Notes: generated by a model from the letters alone, not told the origin. Positions 1 to 8,698 are shown, counted from the stretch's first letter. The stretch: 64,000 nucleotides of DNA from Thiomicrorhabdus sp963677355 (GCA_963677355.2 CAXXXQ010000002.1:558001-622000), one strand, 5' to 3'. Translations and numbers: made by a program.

Positions 1-179
1 ACACCGATCATCAGGATAATCGAGTTGATTATGTAATCGGGTAGCAGTGTTGACAGCAGATGCTGCCAATTGTCGTTAAAAGGCTCAAACAAAAAAGAGA
101 CCAGCACCCAAATGGGTGCGGTCATCAATAGCGCAATTAACAGGGCTGCAGCTGGCCACAAACGGGAGGATTGGTTCAT
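1..179 (-). CDS. Ferric-iron ABC transporter permease, N-terminal fragment
   Basis: This is the first 59 codons of a gene that runs off the left edge of the window on the minus strand. The product starts MNQSSRLWPAAALLIALLM and has a hydrophobic segment at about residues 8-32 followed by a periplasmic stretch and the start of a second helix, which is how FbpB/ThiP-type inner-membrane permeases begin. It lies 64 bases downstream of a ferric-iron binding protein on the same strand, so it most likely forms the channel of that importer. The FbpB assignment is inference from context and hydrophobicity; a thiamine or other inorganic-ion permease of the same family would look alike over this length. 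Confidence 0.7.
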   Translation of the reverse strand, partial: MNQSSRLWPAAALLIALLMTAPIWVLVSFLFEPFNDNWQHLLSTLLPDYIINSIILMIG

Positions 180-243
180 TAAATTCTCTGTCGGCCTTGA
201 CTCACCTTTGCGGTATCTCGATTTTTAAAACGCATCTGTTAAC

Positions 244-1275
244 TTAACGCCATCCGGCGCGGTCCATAATTTTAACCGCTTTGGCATTTAGTTCACCTAA
301 TTTCGACAGATTGAGGCTATCGCTTTTGAATTCCCCCCAAGACTTCAGAGTCGGACTGGCTTCCACTCCATTGACAACCGGGTATTCATTATTGGTTTTT
401 GCATACCACTCTTGAGCCGGTTTGGAGAGCAAGAATGAAATCAGTTTATTGGCATTTTCCGTGTTTTTGGATGACTGAGTAATGGCAATACCGCTGACAT
501 TGACGTGTGTACCGCGATCTTGCTGGTTCGACCAGTAAACGGCAACCTGATTGGCGGCGTCAACTTGCGCTTGATCTTTACCGTTAAGCATTTGACCCAA
601 GTAGTAAGTATTGACGATAGCCAAGTCGCATTTTCCTGCCGCTACCGCCTTAACCTGATCGCGGTCTCCACCTTGAGGTCGGCGAGCGAAGTTGTCGACA
701 AACTTATCAGCCCATTCGGCCGTTTTTTCCTCACCCTGATGGGCAATCATGGAAGAGACTAAGGACTGGTTGTAGATGTTGTTTGAAGAACGAATGCAAA
801 TGCGGTTTTTCCATTTCGAATCGGTCAAAGCCTCATAGCTGGAAAGTTCTTCCGGTTTGACTCGATCCTTGGCGTAAACGATTACTCGGGCACGAGTGGT
901 CAAGCCCAGCCAGTAACCGTCCTTATCCTGGAGATTGGCCGGTACTTGATTTAAGGATTCGGTTGAAATCGCGGCTTGCAAGACCCCGGCCTGTTTGGCA
1001 CGGTGTAATCGACCGGCATCGGTCGTGATCAGAATATCGGCAGGGGAGCGACGACCTTCAGACTCCAGCTTTTTCAGCAAGGCATCGGCTTTACTGGTAA
1101 TCAGGTTGACTTGGATGCCGCTCTGTTTGGTGAAAGCGTCAAGTAGCGGTTTGATTAATTGGGTTTTACGTGCGGAATAGACATTGACCTCTTCCGTAGC
1201 GGCCTGTGCCAGCGGAAAGGTGATTGAGGCGCTGATCAACAGGCCTGCCAAGATAGTCGTTTTGTAGAATGACAT
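244..1275 (-). CDS. Fe(3+) ABC transporter periplasmic binding protein (FbpA/FutA-like)
   Basis: A 343-residue periplasmic iron-binding protein of the FbpA/IdiA/FutA family, which captures ferric ion and passes it to an FbpB-type permease. A signal peptide with cleavage near AQA-ATEE (residues 24-28) is clear, then the family opening EVNVYSARKTQLIKPLL. Tyr224-Tyr225 in NTYYLG match the tyrosine pair that ligates iron in this family. The permease gene follows on the same strand; no ATPase is visible inside the window. A Fur-box-like dyad at 1349-1373 lies about 75 bases upstream, consistent with iron repression. Length is normal for the family. Confidence 0.92.
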   Translation of the reverse strand: MSFYKTTILAGLLISASITFPLAQAATEEVNVYSARKTQLIKPLLDAFTKQSGIQVNLITSKADALLKKLESEGRRSPADILITTDAGRLHRAKQAGVLQAAISTESLNQVPANLQDKDGYWLGLTTRARVIVYAKDRVKPEELSSYEALTDSKWKNRICIRSSNNIYNQSLVSSMIAHQGEEKTAEWADKFVDNFARRPQGGDRDQVKAVAAGKCDLAIVNTYYLGQMLNGKDQAQVDAANQVAVYWSNQQDRGTHVNVSGIAITQSSKNTENANKLISFLLSKPAQEWYAKTNNEYPVVNGVEASPTLKSWGEFKSDSLNLSKLGELNAKAVKIMDRAGWR

Positions 1276-1348
1276 AGAACGTTGTCTCCCGATGTTTGCT
1301 ATTAGGTTTATTACTTTGCAATGAAGTTTATCTGAATATAATCGTATT

Positions 1349-1373
1349 GTAAATGATAATAATTGCTATTTAC
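1349..1373. promoter_or_regulatory. Candidate Fur box
   Basis: A dyad with GTAAAT and ATTTAC ends surrounds the core TGATAATAATTGCTA. The left half TGATAAT matches the 7-1-7 Fur consensus exactly; the right half is imperfect. It lies between the divergent iron-binding-protein gene and the Cys-rich small gene and could control both. Fur binding is inferred from sequence resemblance and gene content. Confidence 0.7.
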
Positions 1374-1457
1374 ACCGTTTTCAGTTAAAGTAATCAGAAA
1401 ATCTTGTTTGAAGATTCAAACTTGATCAGACGGAAAGAGATTATTTAAGGAGTCGTC

Positions 1458-1694
1458 ATGAAAATCGAAATGAGTCTGCCGATGATGGCTAAATTGATTA
1501 ACGAAGGCGTGTTGGCGCCGAGCGATATTCGTTGTTTAGATGAGCAGAGTAAACAGGAATTAAAGCAACTGTGCCTGGAACTTTGTAAACCAAGCCAATG
1601 CGCTCGTTGTGACGCGCAACAATATTGCGCAACGTCTTTTGTTATTGACGGCAGCACATCCAAATCGGTCACTTTTAGATCCGAGGAAAATTAA
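1458..1694 (+). CDS. Small Cys-rich protein of unknown function at the iron locus
   Basis: A 78-residue soluble protein that I do not recognise. A good ribosome-binding site (TTAAGGAG) precedes the ATG with normal spacing, which favours this strand over the overlapping minus-strand reading frame. Six cysteines lie at 26, 39, 43, 48, 51 and 57, giving CxxxC, CxxxxC, CxxC and CxxxxxC spacings typical of a zinc- or Fe-S-binding module. No signal peptide or membrane segment is present. It is divergent from the ferric-iron binding protein and shares its Fur-box-like intergenic region, so a role in iron handling or Fe-S assembly is plausible but unproven. Confidence 0.65.
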   Translation: MKIEMSLPMMAKLINEGVLAPSDIRCLDEQSKQELKQLCLELCKPSQCARCDAQQYCATSFVIDGSTSKSVTFRSEEN

Positions 1695-1832
1695 ATATCG
1701 GCGTATTCATGACAACATCGGCTGTGCCCGTTTGATTTGTACCGTCATCGACAATCTATAATTATTAAGAACTCCAGAAATTAGTGCGGCCTTTACGGTA
1801 AAATAGCGCACAATTATTTTTGGAGTTTTTTT

Positions 1833-3206
1833 ATGTCTAAACAACAACCGACCGTTGGTGTCATAAGTCTTGGTTGCCCTAAAGCGACAGTTGATACCGA
1901 GCGCATTCTTACTCAGTTACGAACAGAAGGTTATCAGTTAACCAATAGTTATGAAGATGCGGATACTGTTATTGTCAATACGTGCGGTTTTATCGACAGT
2001 GCGGTGCAGGAATCGTTAGATACCATCGGTGAAGCGCTTGAGGAAAACGGCAAGGTGATTGTCACCGGTTGTTTGGGCGCCAAAGAAGATCAGATTACCG
2101 AAGTGCATCCAAAGGTATTGGCGGTTTCCGGCCCGGCAGCTTATGAAGAGGTGGTTGCCGCAGTACACGAGGTGGTTGCGCCTCCGGCTCATAATCCGTT
2201 TGTCGATTTGGTGCCGCCGCAAGGTATCAAGCTCACTCCTAAGCATTACGCCTATTTGAAAATATCCGAAGGCTGCAACCATCGCTGTACTTTTTGCATC
2301 ATTCCGTCTATGCGCGGTGATCTGGTTAGCCGTCCGGTTGCCGATGTCATCAGCGAAGCTAAACGTCTAAAAGAGGCGGGAGTAAAAGAGCTGCTGGTGG
2401 TCTCGCAAGATACCGCCGCCTATGGCGTGGATGTTAAATACAAAACCGAATTCGCCGACGGGCGTCCGACTAAAACTTCCATGGTTGGTTTATGTGAAGC
2501 CTTGGGAGAACTTGGCGGAGTGGACGAGTTTTGGGTTCGACTGCATTACGTTTATCCTTATCCTAATGTCGAGGAAGTGATTCCGTTGATGGCGCAAGGC
2601 AAGATTTTGCCTTATCTGGATATGCCGTTACAGCATGCCAATCCTCGTGTCTTGAAGGCGATGAAGCGTCCGGGCAATGTCGAGAAAACTTTGGATCGCA
2701 TCAAGAAATGGCGTGAACAGGTTCCGGACTTAACGATTCGCTCCACGTTTATCGTCGGTTTCCCGGGGGAAACGGAAGAGGAATTTCAGGATCTGCTGGA
2801 CTTCATTGAAGAAGCACGCTTGGATCGTGTCGGCTGTTTCCAATACTCACCGGTAGAGGGTGCGGTCGCCAACGATTTAGCTGAGCCGGTACCTGATGAG
2901 ATCAAACAAGATCGATTCGATCGTTTTATGCAATTGCAGCAGCGTATCAGTGCGGAGAAAATGCAGGCCAAGGTCGGCAGAAAAATGAAAGTCTTGGTGG
3001 ACGAAATCGACGATAAGGGCGCCGTGGCACGATCTATGGCGGATGCTCCGGATATCGACGGCTTGGTCTTTATTGATGACGCTTTCCATCTACAGCCGGG
3101 GCAGTTTGTCGAAGTCGAAATTATCGGTGCCGACGAATACGACTTATGGGCGAAGACGGTCGAGGATTTCGAACCGCAGACTAGCTCTTATATAGAATTA
3201 GGTTAA
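1833..3206 (+). CDS. rimO: Ribosomal protein S12 methylthiotransferase RimO
   Basis: A radical-SAM methylthiotransferase of 457 residues (E. coli RimO 441) that adds a methylthio group to the aspartate of ribosomal protein S12. The N-terminal cluster cysteines appear as C15 in SLGCPKATVDTE, then NTCGF and VTGCLGA. The radical-SAM cluster motif CNHRCTFC has cysteines at 148, 152 and 155. A C-terminal TRAM-like region (QAKVGRKMKVLVDE to the end) completes the domain order. SLGCPKATVDTE distinguishes RimO from the tRNA enzyme MiaB. It has its own upstream region and is convergent with the diguanylate cyclase. A YcaO protein, which assists RimO in E. coli, is encoded at 56463. Confidence 0.97.
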   Translation: MSKQQPTVGVISLGCPKATVDTERILTQLRTEGYQLTNSYEDADTVIVNTCGFIDSAVQESLDTIGEALEENGKVIVTGCLGAKEDQITEVHPKVLAVSGPAAYEEVVAAVHEVVAPPAHNPFVDLVPPQGIKLTPKHYAYLKISEGCNHRCTFCIIPSMRGDLVSRPVADVISEAKRLKEAGVKELLVVSQDTAAYGVDVKYKTEFADGRPTKTSMVGLCEALGELGGVDEFWVRLHYVYPYPNVEEVIPLMAQGKILPYLDMPLQHANPRVLKAMKRPGNVEKTLDRIKKWREQVPDLTIRSTFIVGFPGETEEEFQDLLDFIEEARLDRVGCFQYSPVEGAVANDLAEPVPDEIKQDRFDRFMQLQQRISAEKMQAKVGRKMKVLVDEIDDKGAVARSMADAPDIDGLVFIDDAFHLQPGQFVEVEIIGADEYDLWAKTVEDFEPQTSSYIELG

Positions 3207-3276
3207 GTTACGAACGGCTAATGCTACCGGTGTTCCGGCCATCTGTTTTGTAAAAACGGGCTGGTAAACCAGTGGC

Positions 3277-4410
3277 TTATGACTTTATGTGCCCGTGTGG
3301 GTCAATGACTGGTTTGAAATCAGGTTGCCCGTAGACGATTACTTGATTTCGACCATTCTCTTTGGCCTGATAAAGCGCTTGATCGGCCTCTTCAAGCAGT
3401 TCGTCAATGGTAATACCGTCTTGATAAATGGCGACCCCAAAGCTACAGGTAATCTCTTCATCGATATCTTCAAAACGGGTTTTGGCAATGATTTTACGGA
3501 TTTTTTCCGCAACCAGATAGGCGGCATTCAAATCCGATTGGGATAAAATCAAAATGAACTCTTCGCCTCCCCAGCGACCAAGTGTTTCCGTTTTACGTAT
3601 CGATTGATTGACTTGATTGGCGAAGGATTTCAGCACGGTATCACCGGCAAGATGGCCATAGTGGTCATTAATCTCTTTGAAGTGGTCGATATCGAACAGG
3701 ACGATTGAGAAAGGGGTCCGGTAACGTCGCGCGCGCTCAAACTCGATATCCAGTAAATTATTGATTCTTCTCCGGTTTGCAATTCCGGTCAGATGATCGT
3801 TCAAGCTCAACTCTTGCAAGACATCCATTGCCTCCTGTTCCTGCTGGTAGACTTTCTCCAGTGTGACTTCATAAATATAAAATAGTAAGGTGAAAATGGA
3901 GAGTGCCAGAGTTAGCCTTAAAAAACTCGTGAAGTCCCAAGCGCCGGACTGCCATACCCCGATTCCTTGGTAAGCCATGAAAACCACCAGCGCGATGAAT
4001 AATAGCGAGATCAATAGACCTCTGAGAGTTTTATTGACAACGAGTGCGAAAATCGGGAAGAACACCGTCCAAATCAAGCCGAAACTATTATTCTGGTTAG
4101 TATTAATGTACAGAATAAAAAAGATAAATAAGCTGAATGTCGATAACAGTGTGGCTCGATCTATTTTTTCCAATGAGGTCAGGCTTAATGCCGAATAGAG
4201 AACGACTATGCCGGCAAGTACGTCAAGCAGGGCGATGAATAAACTGTTTTCGCCGATCACTGTGTGCAGCAGAGAAAAACCGAATAGGATGGCAGCGGTG
4301 ATAAACAGCAGTAACTTGATAAGAAGCATGCGTCGTCTCTCTCGCGAAATGGTGTTACGAGCGTTCGGACTTAAAATGTGCAAATAAGCTTCCTTGAAAT
4401 GGGAAAACAT
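3277..4410 (-). CDS. Membrane-bound diguanylate cyclase (GGDEF domain)
   Basis: A 377-residue protein with about six hydrophobic helices in residues 27-185, a short linker, and a C-terminal GGDEF domain beginning near DHLTGIANRRRINNLL. The active-site motif is GGEEF at residues 281-285, a catalytically competent variant, so cyclic-di-GMP synthesis from two GTP is expected. The inhibitory-site position upstream reads RKTE where RxxD is usual, so product inhibition may be weakened. The N-terminal membrane module does not match a sensor family I can name. It is a single gene, convergent with rimO and divergent from the glycosylase gene. Confidence 0.9.
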   Translation of the reverse strand: MFSHFKEAYLHILSPNARNTISRERRRMLLIKLLLFITAAILFGFSLLHTVIGENSLFIALLDVLAGIVVLYSALSLTSLEKIDRATLLSTFSLFIFFILYINTNQNNSFGLIWTVFFPIFALVVNKTLRGLLISLLFIALVVFMAYQGIGVWQSGAWDFTSFLRLTLALSIFTLLFYIYEVTLEKVYQQEQEAMDVLQELSLNDHLTGIANRRRINNLLDIEFERARRYRTPFSIVLFDIDHFKEINDHYGHLAGDTVLKSFANQVNQSIRKTETLGRWGGEEFILILSQSDLNAAYLVAEKIRKIIAKTRFEDIDEEITCSFGVAIYQDGITIDELLEEADQALYQAKENGRNQVIVYGQPDFKPVIDPHGHIKS

Positions 4411-4569
4411 ATAATAACAACTTCTTATTAATTTACAGTTCTAAAAACAGTTCTAATCATCGGTACTTGCCGTCTGCTAGGACTGGCCCGAAGTTAAGAA
4501 TATAATTATATGTTATTCTAGCGCTGCGATGTTTATTAAGCTTTTTTAACGGTGAGAGGAAAATCGGCA

Positions 4570-5085
4570 GTGAGCCAAATCAGCGAGCATTATTGTCAAG
4601 GTTTTGGGCCGATAAGCGGAGATAAACCGACTTGGTTGTTACTTGGAACCATGCCGAGTGTGAAATCGCTTGAAGCGGCTTTTTATTATGCCCATCCGCG
4701 CAATCAATTCTGGCCGATTATGCATTCACTAACCGGGCAGCCGATCGAGTCTACGCAACAGAAGATCGCTTTGGTCCAGGGGGCTGGCATGGTTTTGTGG
4801 GATGTTTTGCAAGCTTGTGAACGCGCCGGTAGCTTGGATAGCGCGATTCAAAATCCGCAAGCTAATGATTTCGAATCGCTTTTTAAACAATTCCCGACTC
4901 TTGAGACCGTTCTCTTTAATGGCAAAAAAGCGGAACAGTTGTTTAAACGCTACGTACTAAAACAGCAATGCCTGCCGGATAATTTAACCTTTTTAACCTT
5001 GCCGTCCACCAGTCCTGCCAATGCCTCGATAACCACAGAAGATAAACGGTTGTTTTGGCAAGAAAAACTTGTTCATTTGTTATAG
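4570..5085 (+). CDS. DNA-deoxyinosine/uracil glycosylase family protein (UDG superfamily)
   Basis: A protein of about 171 residues from the uracil-DNA-glycosylase superfamily, of the kind annotated as DNA-deoxyinosine glycosylase, which removes deaminated bases. Visible family signatures are LLLGTMPSVKSLEAAFYYAHPRNQFWPI near the N-terminus, the VLWDVLQACERAGSLDSAI segment, and the C-terminal LTLPSTSPANAS motif. A GTG start at 4570 is preferred because GAGAGG lies about ten bases upstream; an in-frame GTG at 4552 lacks a site. It precedes trhP in the same direction with a 53-base gap. Substrate preference within the superfamily cannot be read from sequence alone. Confidence 0.82.
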   Translation: MSQISEHYCQGFGPISGDKPTWLLLGTMPSVKSLEAAFYYAHPRNQFWPIMHSLTGQPIESTQQKIALVQGAGMVLWDVLQACERAGSLDSAIQNPQANDFESLFKQFPTLETVLFNGKKAEQLFKRYVLKQQCLPDNLTFLTLPSTSPANASITTEDKRLFWQEKLVHLL

Positions 5086-5138
5086 AATACGCGGTTTCTA
5101 TAAAATCTTTATCAACTTATTATTTTGGAGAATTTGCC

Positions 5139-6659
5139 TTGGAAGCAGATAACACACAAAATTCGGTTGTATCAGAGCTATTGTCGCCTGCTGGTACGAT
5201 CAAAAACATGGAATTCGCATTCGCTTATGGAGCCGATGCGGTTTACGCCGGTCAACCCCGTTACAGTCTTCGTGTAAGAAATAATGAGTTTGATGAAGAG
5301 ACTTTGGCTAAAGGTATCAAGCGCGCTCACGAACTTGGCAAAAAGTTTTATGTGGTCAGTAATATCGCTGCGCATAATGCCAAAGTTAATACCTATATGA
5401 AAGACATCGAACCGATCATTGCGATGCAGCCGGATGCGTTGATTATGTCCGATCCGGGATTGATTGCGATGGTGCATGAGAAATATCCGCAACAGGAAAT
5501 TCATCTTTCCGTTCAATCCAATGCGGTTAACTGGGCAACGGTCAAGTTCTGGTATCAGAATGGCGTGCGCCGAGTGGTTCTTTCACGTGAGCTGTCGATT
5601 GCCGAAATCCGTGAGATCCGTGAAAAAGTGCCGGAGATGGAGCTGGAAGTGTTCGTTCACGGCGCACTTTGTATCGCTTATTCGGGTCGTTGTCTGCTGT
5701 CCGGTTACATCAATAAACGCGATGCCAATCAGGGAACTTGCACTAACGCCTGTCGCTGGAATTACAACACCTACGAAGCCAAAGAAGATGAGACTGGCGA
5801 TGTTGTAGGCGTTAAGGTCGAGAATATCACCGATCTGACCGGTTCTACCGATCGTCTAACTCCGGAAGTGGCTTCATACAGCCCGACTCTGGGAGAAGGT
5901 GAAACCACGGATGAGATGATGCTATTGGAAGAAGAGGGGCGTCCGGGTGAATTGATGCCGGCTTTTGAAGATGAGCATGGTACCTATATCATGAACTCGA
6001 AAGATCTACGTGCGGTGGAGCTGATTCCGGAACTGGTCGATATGGGCGTGCATTCCTTGAAGATCGAAGGGCGTACCAAATCTCACTACTATGTCGCTCG
6101 TACTGCACAGGTTTACCGTAAAGCAATTGATGATGCTTTAGCGGGTAAAGAGTTTGACCGTTCATTGTTGGAAGATTTGGAAAGCCTCGCCAGTCGTGGT
6201 TATACCGAGGGCTTCCTACGCCGTCACGTGCACTCCGAATATCAGAACTATGAATATGGTGTTTCTAAATCGGAACGTCAGCGTTTTGTCGGTGAAGTAG
6301 TTGGTGTGATAGAGCGTGACGGACGTTCCATGTTGGAAATCGATGTGAAAAACAAGTTCTGTGTTGGAGATTCCATCGAAATCATGAGTCCGGCCGGTAA
6401 TGTCTCGATGGTTCTGGATCATATGCAGACTCACCACGATGAAGTGGTGGATTGCGCAAAAGGTTCCGGATGGCGTGTACGTATTCCAAATCCGTTTAAA
6501 GATTTGGATAAAGAAACACTGTTGTTCTGTTTGATCATGCGTAACGAGTCATGGGGCGGCGACGTTAAACGTGATGCGGCGGCACGAAAGGTCAAAGAGG
6601 AACAGACCAAAATAGATGAAGCTAACCGCGCGGCGGTCAAAGCCAAAGCGCAGGCCTGA
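5139..6659 (+). CDS. trhP: tRNA hydroxylation protein TrhP (U32 peptidase-like, YegQ)
   Basis: A U32-family protein of about 506 residues, homologous to E. coli YegQ/TrhP, which takes part in prephenate-dependent hydroxylation of wobble uridine 34 in tRNA. It opens with ELLSPAGTIKNMEFAFAYGADAVY and contains the family cysteine cluster HGALCIAYSGRC followed by GTCTNACRW, thought to hold an Fe-S cluster. The TTG at 5139 is chosen because TTGGAG lies eight bases upstream; reading further upstream would overlap the glycosylase gene. It is longer than E. coli YegQ (about 450), with an acidic insert near residues 230-265. The ferredoxin gene follows after 17 bases. Confidence 0.9.
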   Translation: MEADNTQNSVVSELLSPAGTIKNMEFAFAYGADAVYAGQPRYSLRVRNNEFDEETLAKGIKRAHELGKKFYVVSNIAAHNAKVNTYMKDIEPIIAMQPDALIMSDPGLIAMVHEKYPQQEIHLSVQSNAVNWATVKFWYQNGVRRVVLSRELSIAEIREIREKVPEMELEVFVHGALCIAYSGRCLLSGYINKRDANQGTCTNACRWNYNTYEAKEDETGDVVGVKVENITDLTGSTDRLTPEVASYSPTLGEGETTDEMMLLEEEGRPGELMPAFEDEHGTYIMNSKDLRAVELIPELVDMGVHSLKIEGRTKSHYYVARTAQVYRKAIDDALAGKEFDRSLLEDLESLASRGYTEGFLRRHVHSEYQNYEYGVSKSERQRFVGEVVGVIERDGRSMLEIDVKNKFCVGDSIEIMSPAGNVSMVLDHMQTHHDEVVDCAKGSGWRVRIPNPFKDLDKETLLFCLIMRNESWGGDVKRDAAARKVKEEQTKIDEANRAAVKAKAQA

Positions 6660-6676
6660 TTTCGAGAGTTATTCTT

Positions 6677-6934
6677 ATGGCTTTAAAAATCATCAAAGGT
6701 TGTATTAACTGCGATATGTGTGAGCCGGAATGCCCGAATAAGGCGATCTCGATGGGTGAAAAAATCTACGAGATCAATCCGGATTTATGCACCGAGTGTG
6801 TCGGTTTTTACGATACCCCAACTTGTATCAGCGTTTGTCCGCTCGACTGCATTATTACCGATCCTGATAGAGTGGAAGATCAAGAGACGCTCTATGAAAA
6901 GTTCAAAGAATTAGTCAATACGGACAAAATTTAA
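6677..6934 (+). CDS. yfhL: YfhL-family 4Fe-4S ferredoxin
   Basis: An 85-residue bacterial-type ferredoxin. Two cluster-binding motifs are present: CINCDMCEPECP at residues 9-20 and CTECVGFYDTPTCISVCPLDC, in which the second motif carries the insertion typical of the YfhL (Allochromatium-type) 2[4Fe-4S] ferredoxins with very low potential. It follows trhP by 17 bases and ends at a hairpin terminator, so the two are co-transcribed. Electron supply to the Fe-S enzyme TrhP is a reasonable inference; the family also serves other reductive pathways. Confidence 0.93.
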   Translation: MALKIIKGCINCDMCEPECPNKAISMGEKIYEINPDLCTECVGFYDTPTCISVCPLDCIITDPDRVEDQETLYEKFKELVNTDKI

Positions 6935-6956
6935 CACTCTTTTCCTCCTTAATAAA

Positions 6957-6981
6957 AAGCCAGCTTTATAGCTGGTTTTTT
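6957..6981 (+). terminator. Rho-independent terminator after yfhL
   Basis: CCAGCT and AGCTGG pair around a TTAT loop and are followed by a run of six T. It closes the glycosylase-trhP-yfhL transcription unit. Confidence 0.85.
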
Positions 6982-7019
6982 GTTTCTATCTACTAAAAAC
7001 TCTTTTTCTTTATCTCCGG

Positions 7020-7047
7020 TTTACATGCATTTTCAAGTCGGTATGAT
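7020..7047 (+). promoter_or_regulatory. Candidate sigma-70 promoter of the GST gene
   Basis: TTTACA and TATGAT are separated by 16 bases and lie about 35 bases upstream of the ATG at 7083, directly after the preceding terminator. The match to -35/-10 consensus is good; the transcription start is not known. Confidence 0.55.
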
Positions 7048-7082
7048 GATTATCTTTGCCAAATAAACAAAGTAGGTATGTC

Positions 7083-7748
7083 ATGTTGAAAAAACTGGAA
7101 TTAATCAGCTTTAAACTCTGTCCGTTTGTACAAAGAGCGGTGATTGTGCTTAAACAGAAACATGTCGATTTCGATATTACCTATATTGATTTGAATGAAC
7201 CGCCGGAATGGTTCAAAAAAATCTCGCCGCTAGGGCAAGTACCGGTTTTAAAAGTGGGTGATGAGGTGTTATTCGAATCTTCGGTCATTCAGGAATACGT
7301 TGACGAAATTACGCCACCGAGTTTACAGCCGTCCGATCCGTTGATTAAGGCAAAAAACCGAGCCTGGATCAGTTTTGGCGGCGATATTCTAATGGCGATG
7401 CACGCCATGATGACCTGTCAGGAAAAATCCGTTTCAGATGAAAAAAGAGAGTTTGTCTTGAATAAATTACATCAATTGGAAACTCAGCATTCCGGCGGCG
7501 ATTTTTTCAATGGCGATCAGTTCAATATGATCGATGCGGCTTATGCTCCGATGTTGATGAGATTGGCGTTTATTAAAGACCTGACCGGTATTGATCTGTT
7601 AAACGATACTCCGAAGTTGGCTCGTTGGTCTGAAAACCTGATGAGTTTGGACTGTGTTAAAGATTCGGTACTGCCTGAATTGCCTATGATGTATCAAGGT
7701 ATGATCAAAAACATGAACGGCTATATGGCATCACAAATCCAAGCATAA
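7083..7748 (+). CDS. Glutathione S-transferase family protein
   Basis: A 221-residue protein with an N-terminal thioredoxin-fold domain beginning LELISFKLCPFVQRAVIVLKQK, where CPFVQ is the omega-like active-site motif, and the cis-proline motif QVPVLKVGDEVLFESSVIQEYVDE. The remainder is an all-helical GST C-terminal domain. The ATG at 7083 is preferred over an in-frame TTG at 7056 because AAGTAGG lies just upstream. The cysteine in place of a serine or tyrosine suggests thiol-transferase or dehydroascorbate-reductase type chemistry. Physiological substrate unknown; the gene stands alone behind its own promoter. Confidence 0.88.
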   Translation: MLKKLELISFKLCPFVQRAVIVLKQKHVDFDITYIDLNEPPEWFKKISPLGQVPVLKVGDEVLFESSVIQEYVDEITPPSLQPSDPLIKAKNRAWISFGGDILMAMHAMMTCQEKSVSDEKREFVLNKLHQLETQHSGGDFFNGDQFNMIDAAYAPMLMRLAFIKDLTGIDLLNDTPKLARWSENLMSLDCVKDSVLPELPMMYQGMIKNMNGYMASQIQA

Positions 7749-7780
7749 CTTCGCTTCGATACCTCGGTTTACAGATTGAT

Positions 7781-8647
7781 ATGATTGTGAATTTTGCCAA
7801 AAATAAGCTTGTTATTGTGTTTTTGTGCGTTGCTGGCTGCGTTTGCTTACCGGCAGGTGCCAACGATACTCAGGCTACCGAAAGTTTGATTCCTTCCGCA
7901 ACGGCCAAGTTAACGGTAAAGGAGTTGGAGTGGATCGGTGATAAGGTTTATCAAAACGAATGTGCGTCCAAACCGGAGAATCTTATTTATTGGGGGAGCG
8001 GGGAAGAGTTTCCTTCTTTGGGAATCGGTCATTTTATTTGGTATCCGCAAGATGTAGAGGGTCGTTTTCAGGAAACTTTTCCTGAACTCGTTGCGTACCT
8101 ATCAGACTATGAAGCGCCTCCGGCATGGTTGAGTGATTTAAAACCGTTTAAAGCCCCTTGGAAAAGCAAACAAGAACTGGAACGCCACAGACAAAGTTCA
8201 GACCTTACTTTATTGCAAGACTGGCTGTTACACACCAGAAAGCAGCAAACACAATTTATCGTCTTGCAGTTGGAACAGAGGATGTCGGCCTATTTCACTG
8301 CACATGCCAGTAAAAAGGAAAGAGATTTGCAGCCGGAAATTCTAGCGCTTTACAAGCGCTTGCTTAACTTCAAAGAGGGGCGCTTTGCATTAATCGATTA
8401 TGTTAATTTCAAAGGAATCGGGGCGAAAAGCGAGGCTTATCAAGGCGAGACTTGGGGGCTGGTTTCGGTGTTGCTGGAGGTGATTAAAAACGAGGCTGCA
8501 ATTGACAGTGATACCGCATTGTTACACGCTTTTGTTGATGCTGCCAAGCAGCGACTTGCCTTACGAGTTTCTCTAGCTCCTAAGGAGCGGGGCGAACAGC
8601 GCTGGCTGAAAGGTTGGTTTAAACGTTTGGATGGATACTTGGAATGA
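7781..8647 (+). CDS. Exported or lipid-anchored protein of unknown function
   Basis: A 288-residue protein with a clear export signal (residues 9-27). It can be read either as a normal signal peptide ending AGA-ND or as a lipoprotein signal with VAGC at 17-20. The mature part has a conserved-looking block NECASKPENLIYWGSGEEF followed by PSLGIGHFIWYP, rich in acidic, aromatic, glycine and histidine residues, which resembles an enzyme active-site region. I do not recognise the family and assign no function. It follows the GST gene by 32 bases and ends at a strong bidirectional terminator. Confidence 0.75.
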   Translation: MIVNFAKNKLVIVFLCVAGCVCLPAGANDTQATESLIPSATAKLTVKELEWIGDKVYQNECASKPENLIYWGSGEEFPSLGIGHFIWYPQDVEGRFQETFPELVAYLSDYEAPPAWLSDLKPFKAPWKSKQELERHRQSSDLTLLQDWLLHTRKQQTQFIVLQLEQRMSAYFTAHASKKERDLQPEILALYKRLLNFKEGRFALIDYVNFKGIGAKSEAYQGETWGLVSVLLEVIKNEAAIDSDTALLHAFVDAAKQRLALRVSLAPKERGEQRWLKGWFKRLDGYLE

Positions 8648-8698
8648 TGTTTTAATGAATCGTCAAATCTTATCATTAAAATAATCCGCTATAAATAG

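Noticed and set aside
1445..1672. Minus-strand frame of 75 codons overlapping the Cys-rich small gene
   Set aside because: It lacks a good ribosome-binding site, while the plus-strand frame has TTAAGGAG and a regular cysteine pattern.
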